Below, one piece after another: positions 1-8,331 of a stretch of 64,000 nucleotides of DNA. The notes below the pieces were generated by a model. It worked only from the letters and a program-made list of their open reading frames with translations, did not search any database and was not told the origin of the DNA. This stretch comes from Hahellaceae bacterium (GTDB lineage: Bacteria > Pseudomonadota > Gammaproteobacteria > Pseudomonadales > Oleiphilaceae): contig JACKOD010000002.1 of NCBI GenBank assembly GCA_024234505.1, forward strand, positions 558,001 through 622,000, given 5' to 3'. The first letter of the stretch is position 1. Each line of letters opens with the position of its first letter. The position numbers were made by a program, and so were the translations under genes.

Positions 1-218
1 GAAGGAATAACATTGTGACCTCGCGCTTCAGCGAGCAGCGAGCAGTAGTAACCATCTGATAAATAGCGGTAGCGATTGCACAGATTGATCACGCGTACGC
101 GGGTATCTGTTTTGTTGTAATCCGAATTTAAATAAGTCTCAAATGTAATCACCTGATCACTGGGATAATAGGGGCCCCAGTCAGAAATACTGTCAATAAC
201 TATAAGGGTTTGAGACAT
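1..218 (-). CDS. RimK-family ATP-grasp ligase, N-terminal part only
   Basis: The reverse strand from the ATG at 216-218 reads through to the window edge without a stop, giving about 72 residues that begin MSQTLIVIDSISDWGPYYPS and include the segment LCNRYRYLSDGYYCSLLAEARGH. I recognise this as the N-terminal domain of the long RimK-like ATP-grasp proteins (usually near 480 residues), which precedes the ligase domain. Members are thought to join an amino acid to a carboxylate using ATP, but the substrate of this branch is not known to me. It diverges from a carboxypeptidase-like gene and a GNAT/C39 fusion, a company that suggests peptide tagging and trimming. The ATP-grasp domain lies outside the window, so activity cannot be judged. 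Confidence 0.75.
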   Translation of the reverse strand, partial: MSQTLIVIDSISDWGPYYPSDQVITFETYLNSDYNKTDTRVRVINLCNRYRYLSDGYYCSLLAEARGHNVIP

Positions 219-553
219 GAATGGTTACCGTGAAAGCAAGTAAATTTAACAACATACAATGGTTTATTATGGGTGTGGATGTGCCAACGTACAAATGAAA
301 TATTTTTTTATTACGGGCGTGCGCTGTCTTCCCAATATCCTGTAATTAAAGCTATGCTTGGTAGTTGTCGCCAGCTTAATCGTGTTATCAGTTGACCCCT
401 CCTGCTTTTGCGTCCCGGAGGTTCTTCGGTTAATGGCGCTCGTATTTTAGGACGCTTTTCCGTGGGCATTTCCCACGCCCGTCCGGGAAGGTTTTTTCTG
501 TTTGGAACCCGCTTCGAAGCTTGGCAAGCGGGTTTCGCTTTGGAAATGAAAGT
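219..553. other. Divergent intergenic region with a hairpin before the DUF2817 gene
   Basis: This 335 bp gap must carry the promoters for the RimK-like gene (left) and the DUF2817 gene (right). I see no convincing gene in it. Two inverted repeats stand out: a small one around 471-487 (GTGGG/CCCAC) and a stronger one at 506-534 with arms AACCCGCTT and AAGCGGGTT, ending about 20 bp before the start codon at 554. The second could act as a leader hairpin or attenuator; that role is inferred. Confidence 0.4.
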
Positions 554-1660
554 ATGTCTCGGGCTATTTCTACGGCTGATGCTTTTCCCTTTACTTACGC
601 GGACGCGGCAGCGCGCTGGACGGCGCTGATTGAGCAAGTGCCCTTTGTGATGTTCCGCGAGCCATTTTCCTGTCAGGGACAGGGGCCTTCAGGAGAAGCA
701 CTGGAGACCCAGGTGGCTTATATCGGGTCAGAGCATGCACCCAGTGTGATGGTTTTAATCGCGGGGACTCATGGCATCGAGGGGTTTGCGGGAAGTGCGG
801 TCATGCTGGATTTTCTGCAGTCACTGGTCGATGGGCATTGTGCGCCCGATGCGGGCACGGCGGTTCTCTGTATTCATGCCCTGAACCCCTGGGGTTATGC
901 GTGGTTTCGGCGCTGTGACGCCGAGGGCGTTGACCTGAATCGTAACTTTGTCGATTTTTCCAAAACCTTGCCTGCCAATCCGGGATACCCTGAACTGGCT
1001 CCCCTGTTTCGTAACCCTGATCCTCAGGCTCGCCATCAGGCGTTTGCTGATTACATCGCCACGCACGGGCGGCAGGCGTGGGAAATGGCGGTGAGTGGTG
1101 GGCAATATGTCGATCCGTCCGGACCTTTTTTTGGTGGTACCGGGGCATCCCACGGGCGCACGGTTATCGAGGCCGTGATTGAGCGCTTTGGTCTGGCGCA
1201 AAAGAAGCTGGCCGTTATTGATTTGCACACCGGATTAGGGCCTTATGGATATGGTGAAATTATTTGTGACCATGAGCCGGACAGTGAAGGTACCCGTGCG
1301 GCGACCGCATGGTATGGCGACGCGGTGGCCTTGCCGTCGCTCGGCACCTCCAGTTCCGTGCCCAAGCAAGGATTGCTCGATTACGCCTGGCATCAGATTA
1401 TGGGTAAGGGCAGTTGTTTTGTAACGCTGGAGTTCGGAACGCTGGGAACGCAGTCATTATTTGATGTGCTGTTTAATGACCATGCGTGGTGGGCGCAGCA
1501 AACCGGGCTGCCCGGCAGTGACAATATCTCCTGGTGTGCGGTACGGGAGGCCATGCTGCACCATTTTTATCCCAATGATCGGGCCTGGCGTGAGATGGTG
1601 CTATTTCGCGCGCGGCAGGTGATATTGCAAACGTTGGACGGATTACAGGCAGGAATTTAG
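554..1660 (+). CDS. DUF2817 family zinc carboxypeptidase-like protein (M14 fold)
   Basis: A protein of 368 residues related to M14 zinc carboxypeptidases. The expected metal-site pattern is visible: H73-x-x-E76 in GTHGIEG, the substrate-binding DLNRNF motif near residue 127, the third zinc ligand in DLHTG, and a likely catalytic glutamate in LEFGT. There is no signal peptide, so it probably acts in the cytoplasm. I chose the ATG at 554 because the upstream TTG at 521 lies inside a hairpin and only adds residues with no family resemblance. It is followed after 47 bp by the GNAT/C39 gene and is divergent from the RimK-like ligase, so it may trim or recycle the ligase product. The substrate is unknown. 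Confidence 0.8.
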   Translation: MSRAISTADAFPFTYADAAARWTALIEQVPFVMFREPFSCQGQGPSGEALETQVAYIGSEHAPSVMVLIAGTHGIEGFAGSAVMLDFLQSLVDGHCAPDAGTAVLCIHALNPWGYAWFRRCDAEGVDLNRNFVDFSKTLPANPGYPELAPLFRNPDPQARHQAFADYIATHGRQAWEMAVSGGQYVDPSGPFFGGTGASHGRTVIEAVIERFGLAQKKLAVIDLHTGLGPYGYGEIICDHEPDSEGTRAATAWYGDAVALPSLGTSSSVPKQGLLDYAWHQIMGKGSCFVTLEFGTLGTQSLFDVLFNDHAWWAQQTGLPGSDNISWCAVREAMLHHFYPNDRAWREMVLFRARQVILQTLDGLQAGI

Positions 1661-1707
1661 TAATCCGTTTTTTATCAGGCAAGTCTTCTGGATGAACTGT
1701 AACGGCC

Positions 1708-2853
1708 ATGAATGAAACTTCAATCGTGCGGGAATCTTTACACATACGCGAGGTAGAAAAAGCGGATTTGCCTTCGTTGTTGGCCCTGGAGCATCAGTGT
1801 TTTACTACCGACCGATTGAGCCGGCGTAGTTTCCGTCACTGGATTACTACCGAAGGTCGGGTCTTTCTGGTCGCCGAATGGGAAGGAAAGGTTGCAGGTT
1901 ATCTGCTTATTTTTCTTTTGCGAGGGACGCGGCTGGCAAGACTGTACTCCGTTGCGATCGATCCGCAGATGCGTGGCAAGGGAATTGCGAAGTTGTTGTT
2001 ACTCAGCGGAGAAGAAGCGACCAAGGTCTTGGGATGCCACTATCTTCGTCTGGAAGTCAGTCAGCAAAATCCGGTGGCGATCAGTCTCTATGAGTCAATG
2101 GGGTATCTGCAATTCGGGATTTACCATGATTACTATGGCGATCATTCCGATGCACTGCGTATGCAAAAGCGCATCCGGCATATCCGGCTGGAAACCACCA
2201 AACAGAATATGCCCTGGATTCGGCAGACCACGCCTTTTACCTGTGGCCCGGCCTCTTTGATGATGGCAATGAGTGCGTTAAGCGATACCTATGTTGCATC
2301 GCAGCATGACGAGCTGCAAATCTGGCGCGAAGCCACCACCATTTTTATGACGTCTGGTCATGGTGGTTGTCATCCCATGGGATTGGCTCTTGCGGCAAAG
2401 GCCCGAGGGTTTGAGGTAGAGGTATGGGTTAACCGGGAAGGCCCGCTGTTTATCGACGGTGTGCGAAACGAGAATAAAAAACGTGTCATGGAAATGGTGC
2501 ATCAGGATTTCGAAGAGCAAATGCAACTTTGCCGCATTCCCATACACTATACCGACATTACCCAGACGGAATTGATTGCTGCGGCCGAAAGTGGCGGGGT
2601 GCCGATTATTCTTATCAGTACCTATCGGCTGGATGGGAAAAAGGCGCCGCATTGGGTGGTACTGAGTGGTTATGACGACACCTGTCTGTATGTTCATGAT
2701 CCCGATACGGATGAGAAAACCCAGCAAATTGCGTTGGATTGCCAGTTTATGCCGTTATCCCGGAATGACTTTGACAAAATGTCCTGCTTCGGGAGCAATC
2801 GACTTCGCACGGCTGTCGTGGTGAGGGCGCAGGCATCTCAAACGATCAACTAA
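1708..2853 (+). CDS. Fusion of GNAT acetyltransferase and C39-like cysteine peptidase
   Basis: Two domains in 381 residues. Residues about 10-155 are a RimI-like GNAT acetyltransferase with the acetyl-CoA loop QMRGKGIA near 87-94 and the typical NPVAISLYESMGY segment. Residues about 168-375 are a papain-fold C39-like peptidase: C179 in TPFTCGPAS is the likely nucleophile, H315 in PHWVVLSGYDD the general base, and the D in VHDPD the third residue. Unlike C39 domains of bacteriocin exporters it is not joined to an ABC transporter. It probably shares an operon with the DUF2817 gene. The fusion is a known architecture, but its substrate is not established. Acetylation and cleavage of the same peptide or protein is a reasonable guess only. 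Confidence 0.85.
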   Translation: MNETSIVRESLHIREVEKADLPSLLALEHQCFTTDRLSRRSFRHWITTEGRVFLVAEWEGKVAGYLLIFLLRGTRLARLYSVAIDPQMRGKGIAKLLLLSGEEATKVLGCHYLRLEVSQQNPVAISLYESMGYLQFGIYHDYYGDHSDALRMQKRIRHIRLETTKQNMPWIRQTTPFTCGPASLMMAMSALSDTYVASQHDELQIWREATTIFMTSGHGGCHPMGLALAAKARGFEVEVWVNREGPLFIDGVRNENKKRVMEMVHQDFEEQMQLCRIPIHYTDITQTELIAAAESGGVPIILISTYRLDGKKAPHWVVLSGYDDTCLYVHDPDTDEKTQQIALDCQFMPLSRNDFDKMSCFGSNRLRTAVVVRAQASQTIN

Positions 2854-2854
2854 T

Positions 2855-2927
2855 GTGGCTCGGCTATCGGGGCGAGGAGGCCCCTCGCTACAGGGTGTCG
2901 GGGCAAACCCCAACCGTCCCTGAGAAA
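2855..2927 (+). repeat. Dispersed GC-rich palindromic repeat, copy 1
   Basis: The stretch GGCTATCGGGGCGAGGAGGC followed by CCCTCGCTAC closely matches 43041-43074 and, inverted, a block at 13303-13338. It lies directly after the stop codon of the GNAT/C39 gene. The core GGGGCGAGGA(C/G)GCCCC is self-complementary, so the RNA could fold and act as a weak terminator or stabiliser, as REP-type elements do. Confidence 0.6.
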
Positions 2928-3066
2928 TTTTCTTTTCCCCATATTGACACTCTAAAAATCTTCAGTAGATTTGGCATTTCCTGACTGGGCACTCGCCCGG
3001 TTTGCCGTTCAGGCAACATGTTTGTCCAAACACCATTTTATTAACAGGCGTAATGTACGGGGCTGT

Positions 3067-3450
3067 ATGAGCAGTGCCAATCCTTGTGTCAGTTGTGGCG
3101 CGTGTTGCGCCTTTTTTAGAGTCTCATTTCATTGGTCTGAGCAGAGTGACGGAGGCGGAACTGTTCCTGACGGACTCACTTCGGCAATCAATCAGCATCT
3201 TTCATGCATGAAAGGCACCGAAAGCCGACCGTCCCGTTGCGTCGCGCTGATCGGTTCGGTTGGCGAGCAGGTCAGATGCAGTATCTATGACCTGCGATCG
3301 ACAACCTGTCGGGAGTTCCAGCCTTCCGGCTATGGCGGTCTGCACAATCCCGACTGTGATCGAGCGAGGGCCTCGTGGGGGATGCCCCCGCTAACGCAGC
3401 CGACGAGCCCGGAACAACAGCCGCTCCTGCCCGTGACCCCGGCCGCTTAG
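3067..3450 (+). CDS. YkgJ-family cysteine cluster protein
   Basis: A 127-residue protein with the YkgJ/UPF0153 cysteine cluster: CVSCGACC at the N-terminus, then single cysteines in HLSCMKG, RCVALIG, VRCSIYDLRSTTCREF and NPDCDRA. Family members are thought to bind zinc or iron, and no enzymatic role is agreed. The open frame extends back to 2971, but the ATG at 3067 places the CxxCxxCC motif at the N-terminus as in relatives, so I prefer it. The tail after residue 105 is rich in proline and probably disordered. It appears to be a single-gene unit. Confidence 0.8.
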   Translation: MSSANPCVSCGACCAFFRVSFHWSEQSDGGGTVPDGLTSAINQHLSCMKGTESRPSRCVALIGSVGEQVRCSIYDLRSTTCREFQPSGYGGLHNPDCDRARASWGMPPLTQPTSPEQQPLLPVTPAA

Positions 3451-3659
3451 GTCGGTTCAATGCTAATGCGCTGGCAGATTTTAGTGTGCAGCGCCTAGCG
3501 TGTTTAATTTAGAGTAAAAACTTGATGCAGGTAAAGAAGGGGCTTCGGCGCTTTCAATACAATGCCTCCCCGGAAGTACAAGTAAAATAAAAGAACGGAT
3601 GCAGCCCCAAAAAATATTCAACACCTGTTGTTTTGAATGAAGTCAAATGAGGCTCACCC

Positions 3660-3929
3660 ATGGATATCGAAATTGAACATTGTCGCTGCGGCACGCCGCC
3701 GGTCTGTGAACCCGGCCCTTTCGGCTTTAGAGAGTGGGATGTGTGCTGTCTGAATTGCGGCACCCGGTCGCCCGTGTTTCATAATCGCTCCGAAGCGATA
3801 GTGCACTGGAATAATCGACTGCGTGAACCCTCTCTGGAAACGACCGTCGAGACCCGGACCAAAGGGGTTCTGGATCAGGTGTTACGAACTTTGCGGCGAG
3901 AAAGGCGAGAGCCCAGCGTTCAGTCATAG
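3660..3929 (+). CDS. Small Lar-like zinc-ribbon protein
   Basis: An 89-residue protein. The first half has a four-cysteine ribbon (CRCG, then CCLNCG) followed by EAIVHWNNR, which matches the C-terminal pattern of Lar-type restriction-alleviation proteins and related small zinc fingers. The second half is basic and charged (VLRTLRRERRE). The start has a GAGG ribosome site about 8 bp upstream. Lar proteins are usually phage or prophage borne, yet no phage genes lie nearby, so this is more likely a chromosomal relative of unknown role than a true anti-restriction factor. Confidence 0.6.
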   Translation: MDIEIEHCRCGTPPVCEPGPFGFREWDVCCLNCGTRSPVFHNRSEAIVHWNNRLREPSLETTVETRTKGVLDQVLRTLRRERREPSVQS

Positions 3930-3961
3930 TGACCGTTCAGTCATAGTGACCGTTCAGTCAT
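3917..3961 (+). repeat. 17-bp tandem repeat spanning the stop codon of the zinc-ribbon gene
   Basis: The unit CGTTCAGTCATAGTGAC occurs twice exactly (3917-3933, 3934-3950), then as a partial third copy ending in TATTGTC. The first copy holds the TAG stop of the preceding gene. Because 17 is not a multiple of three, each copy puts the TAG in a new frame, so a change in copy number after the first unit would leave the protein unchanged. Confidence 0.8.
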
Positions 3962-4062
3962 ATTGTCATTGTCTCAGCCTGGTACGCCGGTATGCGTAAC
4001 CAGGCAAAGCCAAAGTAGACTTGCAGAGAGTAGTCTTGCAGGATGACGTGGACTTGTTATTT

Positions 4063-4263
4063 TCAGGACAGCAAGTCAAACTCGCTTAACACTTTTTCGA
4101 GTTGCTTGTTTTCATAATGAGCTTCAATGGCCCGACGTGCGGCCATCCGCCGCTTAACCGATATTTTTTCCCGTGCTTTCTTGTCCATGACAGCGCCAAA
4201 GTTCATCTCGAATTCGGCCGCTGTATCCATAAAATACTCGGCAATCGTATTGTTGTTATACAT
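4063..4263 (-). CDS. PA3496-like small conserved protein
   Basis: A 66-residue protein starting MYNNNTIAEYF and ending in a basic, helical segment (KRRMAARRAIEAHYENKQLEKVLSEFDLLS in part). The arginine-rich ARRAIEAHYE pattern and the size resemble the PA3496 family of putative envelope-integrity proteins. I chose the ATG at 4263 because a good GGAGAA site sits about 6 bp upstream; the longer open frame to 4341 has no such site. Function is unproven and the family match is by pattern only. Confidence 0.55.
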   Translation of the reverse strand: MYNNNTIAEYFMDTAAEFEMNFGAVMDKKAREKISVKRRMAARRAIEAHYENKQLEKVLSEFDLLS

Positions 4264-4448
4264 TCCGTATTCTCCAGACCGATCAGGTAAGAAATTTACG
4301 GCTATCAACATAAACCTTGTTTGTGAACAAAAAATGAACAATATGTGACGGGCGAATGGCGCTTTATTTGCCGTAAACAGGTTTCGGTGGGTTGGTTGTA
4401 TGTAGCTGACTGTATGTAGCTGACTGTATGCAGGGGAGGGGGGCGCTT

Positions 4449-5312
4449 TCAGGCCTGGGGGTCAAGCGGGGTTTTTAACGGAAGAATGCTGTTTTGTATG
4501 TTGATCAGGTGCGCGTCAAAATCACTACCCCGATTGAGATAAACGCCTGTCGCCAACATATCCAGAACAATCAAATGCATTAATCGTGAGTTCATCGGTG
4601 CAAAGGTTTCGTTATCTTCGTCAATATCCAGCGCGATAGTGATATCTGCTTCATTTGCCAGTGGTGTATTGGGTGGACAAATGGCAATGACAACGGCGTG
4701 GTTGATTCGGGCTACCTTGATACTTTCCAGCAGTGAAAGTGTTCGGCCGCTGTGCGAAATCGCAACCACCGTATCCTGTTTGGTCATGGTGGCGGCAGAC
4801 ATGGTTTGCATGTCGGCGTCTGCATAGGCTTGCGTGGCCAGCTCCAGACGGAAGAATTTCTGATGGGCGTCTGCTGCGACAATCCCTGAGGCACCAGAGC
4901 CGTAAAATTCAACGCGTCGACTGGAAGAAATACGTTCGATGGCTTGCTCAACCGAAGCCCACTTGAGTTGGGCCCGGGTCTGCTCCAGGCAGCGCATAGT
5001 ATTGCTGATGAGTTTCAGCCCCATTTCCTTGGGACTGTCCTGATCATCCATTGCAAAGGGCACTTTTACTTCTCGTCTGACTAATTGCTGTGCCAGCGTG
5101 AGTTTAAATGCCTGAAAACTGTCGAATCCAATGGCGCGACAAAATCGTACGATGGTGGGTTCGCTTACCTGTGATTCAGTCGCCAGATCAACGATCCGCA
5201 TGTGAATCACTTCTTCCGCATGCTTGAGGACATACTCACCGACTTTCTGTTCAGATTTACGCAAGTCGTGCATCTGGTTTTTCAGACTGTAGATGATGAG
5301 TGGTGATTTCAA
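4449..5312 (-). CDS. RpiR/HexR-family transcriptional regulator with SIS domain
   Basis: A 287-residue regulator. Residues about 1-80 form the RpiR helix-turn-helix (LATESQVSEPTIVRFCRAIGF is the recognition region) and residues about 125-265 the sugar-isomerase SIS domain (VEFYGSGASGIVA, VVAISHSGRT). RpiR proteins sense phosphosugars; HexR, the commonest type in this bacterial group, represses glycolytic genes and responds to KDPG. No sugar genes adjoin it here, so the HexR identity is not secured. The start appears to be the TTG at 5312 with AGG seven bases upstream; later ATGs would cut the first helix. It ends in the GC-rich stretch near 4440. Confidence 0.8.
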   Translation of the reverse strand: MKSPLIIYSLKNQMHDLRKSEQKVGEYVLKHAEEVIHMRIVDLATESQVSEPTIVRFCRAIGFDSFQAFKLTLAQQLVRREVKVPFAMDDQDSPKEMGLKLISNTMRCLEQTRAQLKWASVEQAIERISSSRRVEFYGSGASGIVAADAHQKFFRLELATQAYADADMQTMSAATMTKQDTVVAISHSGRTLSLLESIKVARINHAVVIAICPPNTPLANEADITIALDIDEDNETFAPMNSRLMHLIVLDMLATGVYLNRGSDFDAHLINIQNSILPLKTPLDPQA

Positions 5313-5382
5313 GCAAGTACCTATAAATCAGAAAAATATGCGTTAAACGGCGATCATACCAGAGTTTATTTCATCTACGCGT

Positions 5383-7986
5383 TTATTGCGTTTTTTCTTT
5401 CGTATAGGGCTTGAATACCGGGTCACGCTGTTCAAGCATCTGGCTCATTTCATCGGCGTTGAGGGGTTTTGAAATGAGATAGCCCTGCAGTAGGTCGCAG
5501 CCTTGGGACATTAAAAACATGCGTTGTTTTTCGGTTTCAATCCCTTCTGCAATCAGTTGTAAGCCGAGGCTTTTACCCAGCGCAATAATCGCCCGTGTAA
5601 TGGAGGCATCCTCTGGCTTTTCTGTAATGTCCTGAATAAAACTGCGATCAATTTTGAGGGAGTCTATCGGAAAACGCTTCAGATAGGCGAGTGACGAGTA
5701 CCCGGTACCAAAGTCATCCACCGCCAGCTTAACGCCAAGTGAACTGAGCTGGCGCAACAGGTCGGTACTGCTGGAGATGTTTTCCGCCATGACCGTTTCT
5801 GTCAGTTCAAGCTCCAGACACCCCGGCGGCAACTGTGTTTCCAGCAAAACCTCTTTTACTGTGGTGATCAGCTTTTGATGGCGCAATTGATGTGCAGAGA
5901 TATTGACCGCAATGCTGAACGGGCCTAAACCCTCAGTCAGCCAGCACTGAGTCTGATGACATGCCTGCCGTAAAACAAACGCACCAATTTCAAAGATTAA
6001 TCCGCTCTCTTCGGCAATCTGCACAAATTCTGAGGGAGGAATTTCTCCTCGTTCGGGGTGGTGCCAGCGAACCAATGCCTCGGCGCCCACTAATTGTCCA
6101 CTCTGTGCATTGGCCTTAGGCTGGTAATAAACTTCCAGTTCCTTTTGCTTTAAGGCTTTGCGTAACTCGTTTTCCAGCTTGAGCCGGTGATGAGACGCTT
6201 GCTTAAGCTGTTCGTGATAACGCTGCCAGTTGTTTCCACCGAGATAGCGCGCATGCTTGGTTGCGACAGCGGCGGCGTGGACCAGTGGCGGCAGGTCGTT
6301 GGCGTCTTCCGGAAAGCGTGCAATCCCCATACTGCACGAAATTAATAGCTCATGCTGACCTAGCCGGAAAGGTTGACTTAGCTGGTTGAGCAGCATTTGT
6401 GCAAAGGTTTCCAGAGGTGAGGCTTTGTCTCCATGAATAATCAGGGCAAATTCATCACTACCCAGGCGGGCGAGGGTGTCGGTGAATTGTGCCGAATGCT
6501 CCAGACGATGCGCTACTTGTGTGAGCAGATGGTCTGCGGCTTTGTGCCCGAATGTTTCGTTGACCTGTTTAAAACGATCAATATTGATATGTAACAAGGT
6601 GACGCTGGTGCCTTCTTCCCTGGCCTTTGAAAGGGCATGATGGAGCCGGTCATGAAACAGGTTGCGGTTGGCCAGCCCGGTCAGGTCATCGTAATTGAGA
6701 AGGTATTGCAGTTTCTTGTCGGATTCGCGACGTGAGGTGAGGTCGGTAATGATGCCGACGTGCGAGTGAATTTCGTTGCGCTCGCCCTGAATCGCGTTGA
6801 GCTGCAGCCAAAGTGGAAAGTAGTTCCCGTTTTTATGACGTTCAAGCAACTCTCCCTGCCAACTGGCAACGGTGGTCAGGGTGTGGCGAATATGCTGGAA
6901 AACCTCTTGTTTTCGTTGAATTCCGCTGAGTGCGATCATCGAACGCCCGGTCAGGTCTTCACGGGTATAGCCGGTTATCAGTTCATAAGCCGGGTTGACC
7001 GAGAGAAAACGAAACTGATCATCCAGAACGAAAATGCCTTCTGCCGCATAGTCGAATACCGTTTTGGCCAGCTGGAGTTGCTCGCTGTGATGCTTTTCTT
7101 CTGTCACATCGCGGCGGGTACCCAGCATGCGCTGGATTTTTCTGTCTCGATCCTGTTTGATGGCCTTTCCGCAATCTTCAATCCAGATCCACCCTCGCGC
7201 CGGGTCCTTAACGCGATACTGGATTTGATAGTTGTCGGTTTTGTTGCGCAAGTAATCGGCCATGGCTTTGCGCGTGCGGTCATAGTCCTGAGGGTGAATA
7301 ATGCGTTTCAGGTGGGCAATAAACTCTTCTGAACTCAGTTCCCGTTCACTAAAGGCTTCGTGAAATGGCGACTGATAGATTTGTCCGCTGGCCAGATCCC
7401 AGTCCCAGAGGCCCAGATGGGACGCTTCAATTGCCTGGGCCAGTCTGGTTTGGCTTTTGAGCAAAGCGTCGCTGATGTTTTTTCGCAACTGGATTTCTTG
7501 ATTGAGGCGCAGATTGGACTCCTGCAAGTCACCGGTTCGTTGTGTGACCTGCTGCTCCAGCGCATCTTTGTAGTTAACCAGTTCCTGCTCGGCATGGATA
7601 CGCTGTTCCATTTCCTGAACCAGTTGCGTGTTGAGAATTTCTGTGCGCTGACGGGATTGATCGAGATGTTGTATCAAGGCTTCTTTTTCACTCGCAATGG
7701 CACGGTTTCGCAGACGCTTTTTGGCATAGCGAAAAAAACCGTAACCGATGATCAATGCGAGGGAGGTTTCTATGAGCGCGATAACGAAAGGGTCGTCAAT
7801 AAGATGAATAAGGCTGTGCAGGGATAACCCAAGAAGCAAGAGTGCGACCACCAATGGCGCGATATACCATTGCTGGTGATCGTCCTCACGGTAGTTCGGC
7901 TTGCCCGGATGCGCCGGCGTTCGGGGCTCAACCGTGGCGAGGCCTGATTCGTGCGGCGGGCGGTTTTTCTCCTCAGCGAGGGGCAT
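5383..7986 (-). CDS. Membrane PAS-PAS-GGDEF-EAL protein, likely c-di-GMP phosphodiesterase
   Basis: An 867-residue signalling protein. Order: soluble N-terminus, two membrane helices (about 42-65 and 69-87), a long coiled coil (about 88-175), two PAS domains (about 180-300 and 310-430), GGDEF (about 435-600) and EAL (about 615-855). The GGDEF signature reads GSDEF, with no RxxD inhibitory site before it, so cyclase activity is doubtful. The EAL domain keeps its signature (EALVRW), NISAHQL, LELTETV, DDFGTGYSS and LKIDRSF. It therefore most likely degrades c-di-GMP, perhaps with the degenerate GGDEF sensing GTP. Start at the ATG at 7986 with AGGG upstream. No partner gene is apparent. Confidence 0.88.
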   Translation of the reverse strand: MPLAEEKNRPPHESGLATVEPRTPAHPGKPNYREDDHQQWYIAPLVVALLLLGLSLHSLIHLIDDPFVIALIETSLALIIGYGFFRYAKKRLRNRAIASEKEALIQHLDQSRQRTEILNTQLVQEMEQRIHAEQELVNYKDALEQQVTQRTGDLQESNLRLNQEIQLRKNISDALLKSQTRLAQAIEASHLGLWDWDLASGQIYQSPFHEAFSERELSSEEFIAHLKRIIHPQDYDRTRKAMADYLRNKTDNYQIQYRVKDPARGWIWIEDCGKAIKQDRDRKIQRMLGTRRDVTEEKHHSEQLQLAKTVFDYAAEGIFVLDDQFRFLSVNPAYELITGYTREDLTGRSMIALSGIQRKQEVFQHIRHTLTTVASWQGELLERHKNGNYFPLWLQLNAIQGERNEIHSHVGIITDLTSRRESDKKLQYLLNYDDLTGLANRNLFHDRLHHALSKAREEGTSVTLLHINIDRFKQVNETFGHKAADHLLTQVAHRLEHSAQFTDTLARLGSDEFALIIHGDKASPLETFAQMLLNQLSQPFRLGQHELLISCSMGIARFPEDANDLPPLVHAAAVATKHARYLGGNNWQRYHEQLKQASHHRLKLENELRKALKQKELEVYYQPKANAQSGQLVGAEALVRWHHPERGEIPPSEFVQIAEESGLIFEIGAFVLRQACHQTQCWLTEGLGPFSIAVNISAHQLRHQKLITTVKEVLLETQLPPGCLELELTETVMAENISSSTDLLRQLSSLGVKLAVDDFGTGYSSLAYLKRFPIDSLKIDRSFIQDITEKPEDASITRAIIALGKSLGLQLIAEGIETEKQRMFLMSQGCDLLQGYLISKPLNADEMSQMLEQRDPVFKPYTKEKTQ

Positions 7987-8331
7987 GCTGATATAATCCC
8001 TGCAGTTCGTTTGGCTGATGGGTCAACGTGTGGCCCGATCAGGCATAAAAAGTTGTCGCTGGCGGCGAATCAAAAAGACGTTTAGCCTTAGTGTCTGCAT
8101 TTTGATGAGCCCATTTGGCGATCTGCTGCAAGGTGTTTCAATGGGCTGATCGAGGAAGCGCCTCGCGTTTCAGCATTGCCTATCAATATGTGCAGATTTT
8201 ACCCTATGCGAGCGACAACATGCCATTTATCTCTGTGTTAAAACAGCACCGGATCAAATTTTTGTGGATTTTTTGAGACGCGTGGGCAATGCAGAAATGA
8301 TAAACAAATACTACATGCAGGCTATTGAATA
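7987..8331. other. Divergent intergenic region between the GGDEF-EAL gene and uvrD
   Basis: This 345 bp must hold the promoters of both flanking genes. I find no small ORF that looks real. A short inverted repeat CGAGG-aagcg-CCTCG lies near 8152-8166. CTGTGTTAAAACAG near 8234 resembles a LexA box but has a 6-bp rather than 8-bp centre, so I do not call it a LexA site. Confidence 0.4.

Noticed and set aside
311..637. Minus-strand ORF of 108 residues before the DUF2817 gene
   Set aside because: Low-complexity arginine/proline content, overlaps a hairpin and the DUF2817 start; no family resemblance.
8234..8247. LexA/SOS box before uvrD
   Set aside because: CTGT and ACAG arms are separated by six bases, not the eight needed for LexA; uvrD in many species is SOS-induced, but this site does not fit.
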